Positions 31,764 through 33,071 of a stretch of 33,071 bases of DNA are shown here, piece by piece. The stretch is from an uncultured Saprospiraceae bacterium (GTDB lineage Bacteria > Bacteroidota > Bacteroidia > Chitinophagales > Saprospiraceae), in the NCBI GenBank assembly GCA_937872405.1, contig CALMSP010000106.1:1-33071 (forward strand), written 5' to 3'. Every line of letters starts with the position of its first letter. Positions within the stretch are counted from its first letter, which is position 1. Below the pieces are notes generated by a model. That model did not search any database and had not been told where the DNA came from. It was given only the letters and a program-made list of their open reading frames with translations. A program made the translations under genes and the position numbers.

Positions 31764-33029
31764 ATGATACAACAGTGGCTGAGTCGTAGCAGCAAACCGG
31801 TTTTTATTACCTATGCCATTATAGCGGCTTTTGGCACCTATTTTTGTATGTATGCCTATCGCAAGCCCTTTACAGTAGCGACTTACGAAGGTATGAGTTT
31901 TGTAGAGGTAGATTATAAAATTTGGTTGATTATTGTGCAGGTTGTCGGCTATATGCTATCAAAGTTTATTGGCATCAAAATCATCTCAGAGATGGGTCGG
32001 CGAGGGCGCTTGATATGGTTGTTGGGTTTGATTGGCATTGCCGAAGGCGCACTGTTATTATTTGCGCTCATACCGCCACCGTACAATATTATTTGCCTGT
32101 TTTTCAATGGATTGCCGCTGGGTATGATCTGGGGCATTGTGTTTTCGTATTTAGAAGGGCGCACCTTTTCAGAAGTACTGGGCGCCGGATTGAGTGCGAG
32201 TTTTATTATATCGTCGGGGGCTGTGAAATCGGTGGGCAAAACCCTCATGGACACTTGGGAAATCAGCGCATTCTGGATGCCTTTCCTGACGGGTGCCATC
32301 TTTGCCGCGCCATTGCTATTGTTTGCTTGGCTACTCGACCAGCTACCGGCACCGACCGCCGAGGACGAACGCGAACGCACTGCACGCCAGCCCATGAACG
32401 CTGCCGAACGATTGGCTTTTTTCAAACGATTGGCGCCTGGACTCACAGTGCTGATCTTTTTTTACATACTGCTGACGGCTTACCGCGACTTTCGCGACAA
32501 CTTTGCCGCCGAAATCTGGGATGCATTGGGTTATGGTGACGCGCCCGCCGTGTTTACCTTAGCGGAATTGCCCATCGCATTAAGCGTGTTAATCATGTTG
32601 GGGGCTACCATGTTTATTCGCAACAACCGTTTTGCATTCATGCTGTATCATGGTATTCTGCTCGTCAGCGTAGCATTAGTAGGGGTTTCTACATGGTTGT
32701 TTCAGGCAGGCATCATGCCCGGTGGGTTGTGGATGGTGTGTGTGGGCTTGGGTTTGTATCTATGTTACGTGCCGTTTAATTGTATTCTGTTCGACCGCAT
32801 GATCGCGGCCTTCCGCATTGTGGCTAATTCTGGTTTTCTAATTTACCTTGCTGATTCTTTTGGCTATCTCGGCAGTGTTGGGGTGTTATTGTACAAAAAT
32901 TTTGGGCAGGCGAATCTGAGTTGGTTACAATTTTTCGTACAAGCCAGCTATGCGCTTACTGCCATTGGTGTGTTGACGATGCTGGTATCTTGGATGTATT
33001 TTTATCGAAAAGTACCTCACAATCAATAA
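31764..33029 (+). CDS. DUF5690-type MFS membrane carrier with OPA-like features
   Basis: The 421-residue product is highly hydrophobic, with about 12 predicted membrane segments and a charged cytoplasmic loop in the middle (about 195-222, DERERTARQPMNAAERLAFFKR). I recognise it as the DUF5690 type of Bacteroidota. Its first segment FGTYFCMYAYRKPF (R33) resembles the FGYAAYYLVRKNF of GlpT, whose R45 binds phosphate. The seventh segment has LLTAYRDFRDNF (R241, R244) where GlpT has its second phosphate-binding Arg. SFGYLGSVG (365-373) resembles the FGYLGGS of GlpT. An organophosphate- or phosphonate-antiport role is inferred. It is the last gene seen, 79 bp after the MBL gene, and the cluster may continue beyond the window. 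Confidence 0.8.
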   Translation: MIQQWLSRSSKPVFITYAIIAAFGTYFCMYAYRKPFTVATYEGMSFVEVDYKIWLIIVQVVGYMLSKFIGIKIISEMGRRGRLIWLLGLIGIAEGALLLFALIPPPYNIICLFFNGLPLGMIWGIVFSYLEGRTFSEVLGAGLSASFIISSGAVKSVGKTLMDTWEISAFWMPFLTGAIFAAPLLLFAWLLDQLPAPTAEDERERTARQPMNAAERLAFFKRLAPGLTVLIFFYILLTAYRDFRDNFAAEIWDALGYGDAPAVFTLAELPIALSVLIMLGATMFIRNNRFAFMLYHGILLVSVALVGVSTWLFQAGIMPGGLWMVCVGLGLYLCYVPFNCILFDRMIAAFRIVANSGFLIYLADSFGYLGSVGVLLYKNFGQANLSWLQFFVQASYALTAIGVLTMLVSWMYFYRKVPHNQ

Positions 33030-33071
33030 CTTAGCTTCAAGCGTAAAAATAGCGCCTGAATAGGGCTGACG

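Noticed and set aside
1..33071. tRNA, rRNA or riboswitch genes
   Set aside because: I looked in spacers for tRNA T-loop and acceptor pairing and for conserved riboswitch cores and saw none; a covariance-model search would be needed to exclude small RNAs fully.

Overview
This window looks like chromosomal DNA from a free-living member of the Bacteroidota, plausibly near the Saprospiraceae/Chitinophagales. The evidence is two proteins with type IX secretion (T9SS) C-terminal sorting domains, an SprB-type repeat protein, a SusC/SusD pair, Bacteroidota-style -7 promoter boxes (TAnnTTTG) without Shine-Dalgarno sequences, and coding regions of moderate GC separated by AT-rich spacers. The exact genus cannot be read from the sequence.

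Layout. 1-2.2 kb: 3' part of a large secreted repeat protein. 2.6-7.1 kb: glycogen synthesis (glgA, glgC), an octamer satellite, and a CrtD/CrtI-type carotenoid desaturase. 7.5-9.7 kb: an EF-G paralog with altered GTPase motifs. 9.75-14.4 kb, minus strand: glutathione peroxidase, DNA polymerase III delta', RicT/PSP1 protein and dihydrolipoamide dehydrogenase. 14.5-15.8 kb: a PTPS/QueD-family enzyme converging on a lipoprotein. 16.1-17.8 kb: pyrR-pyrB. 18.0-20.5 kb: a secreted PHP-type (Sb-PDE-like) phosphodiesterase and a T9SS-sorted protein of unknown function.

20.7-33.0 kb is the most interesting part. An XRE-cupin regulator diverges from a run of seven plus-strand genes: a TIGR03364-like FAD oxidoreductase, SusC, SusD (frameshifted here), a PLP enzyme resembling the (R)-1-hydroxy-2-aminoethylphosphonate ammonia-lyase PbfA, an exported alkaline-phosphatase-fold hydrolase, an exported metallo-beta-lactamase-fold hydrolase, and a DUF5690-type membrane carrier with features of organophosphate:phosphate antiporters. 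I read this as a candidate locus for uptake and breakdown of an aminophosphonate (2-aminoethylphosphonate, its hydroxy or N-methyl forms, or a larger conjugate). SusC/D would import through the outer membrane, the two exported hydrolases would trim the ligand, the DUF5690 protein would cross the inner membrane, and the FAD and PLP enzymes would yield phosphonoacetaldehyde. No C-P-cleaving phosphonatase is visible inside the window; it could lie just beyond the right edge. The main alternative is an amine catabolic locus similar in parts to the Puu pathway.

No rRNA, tRNA, CRISPR array, transposase or phage gene was recognised. Noncoding features of note are an 8-bp satellite family at two or three intergenic sites, a dispersed element at two sites, several strong hairpins, and a palindromic operator candidate in the regulator/oxidase promoter region.
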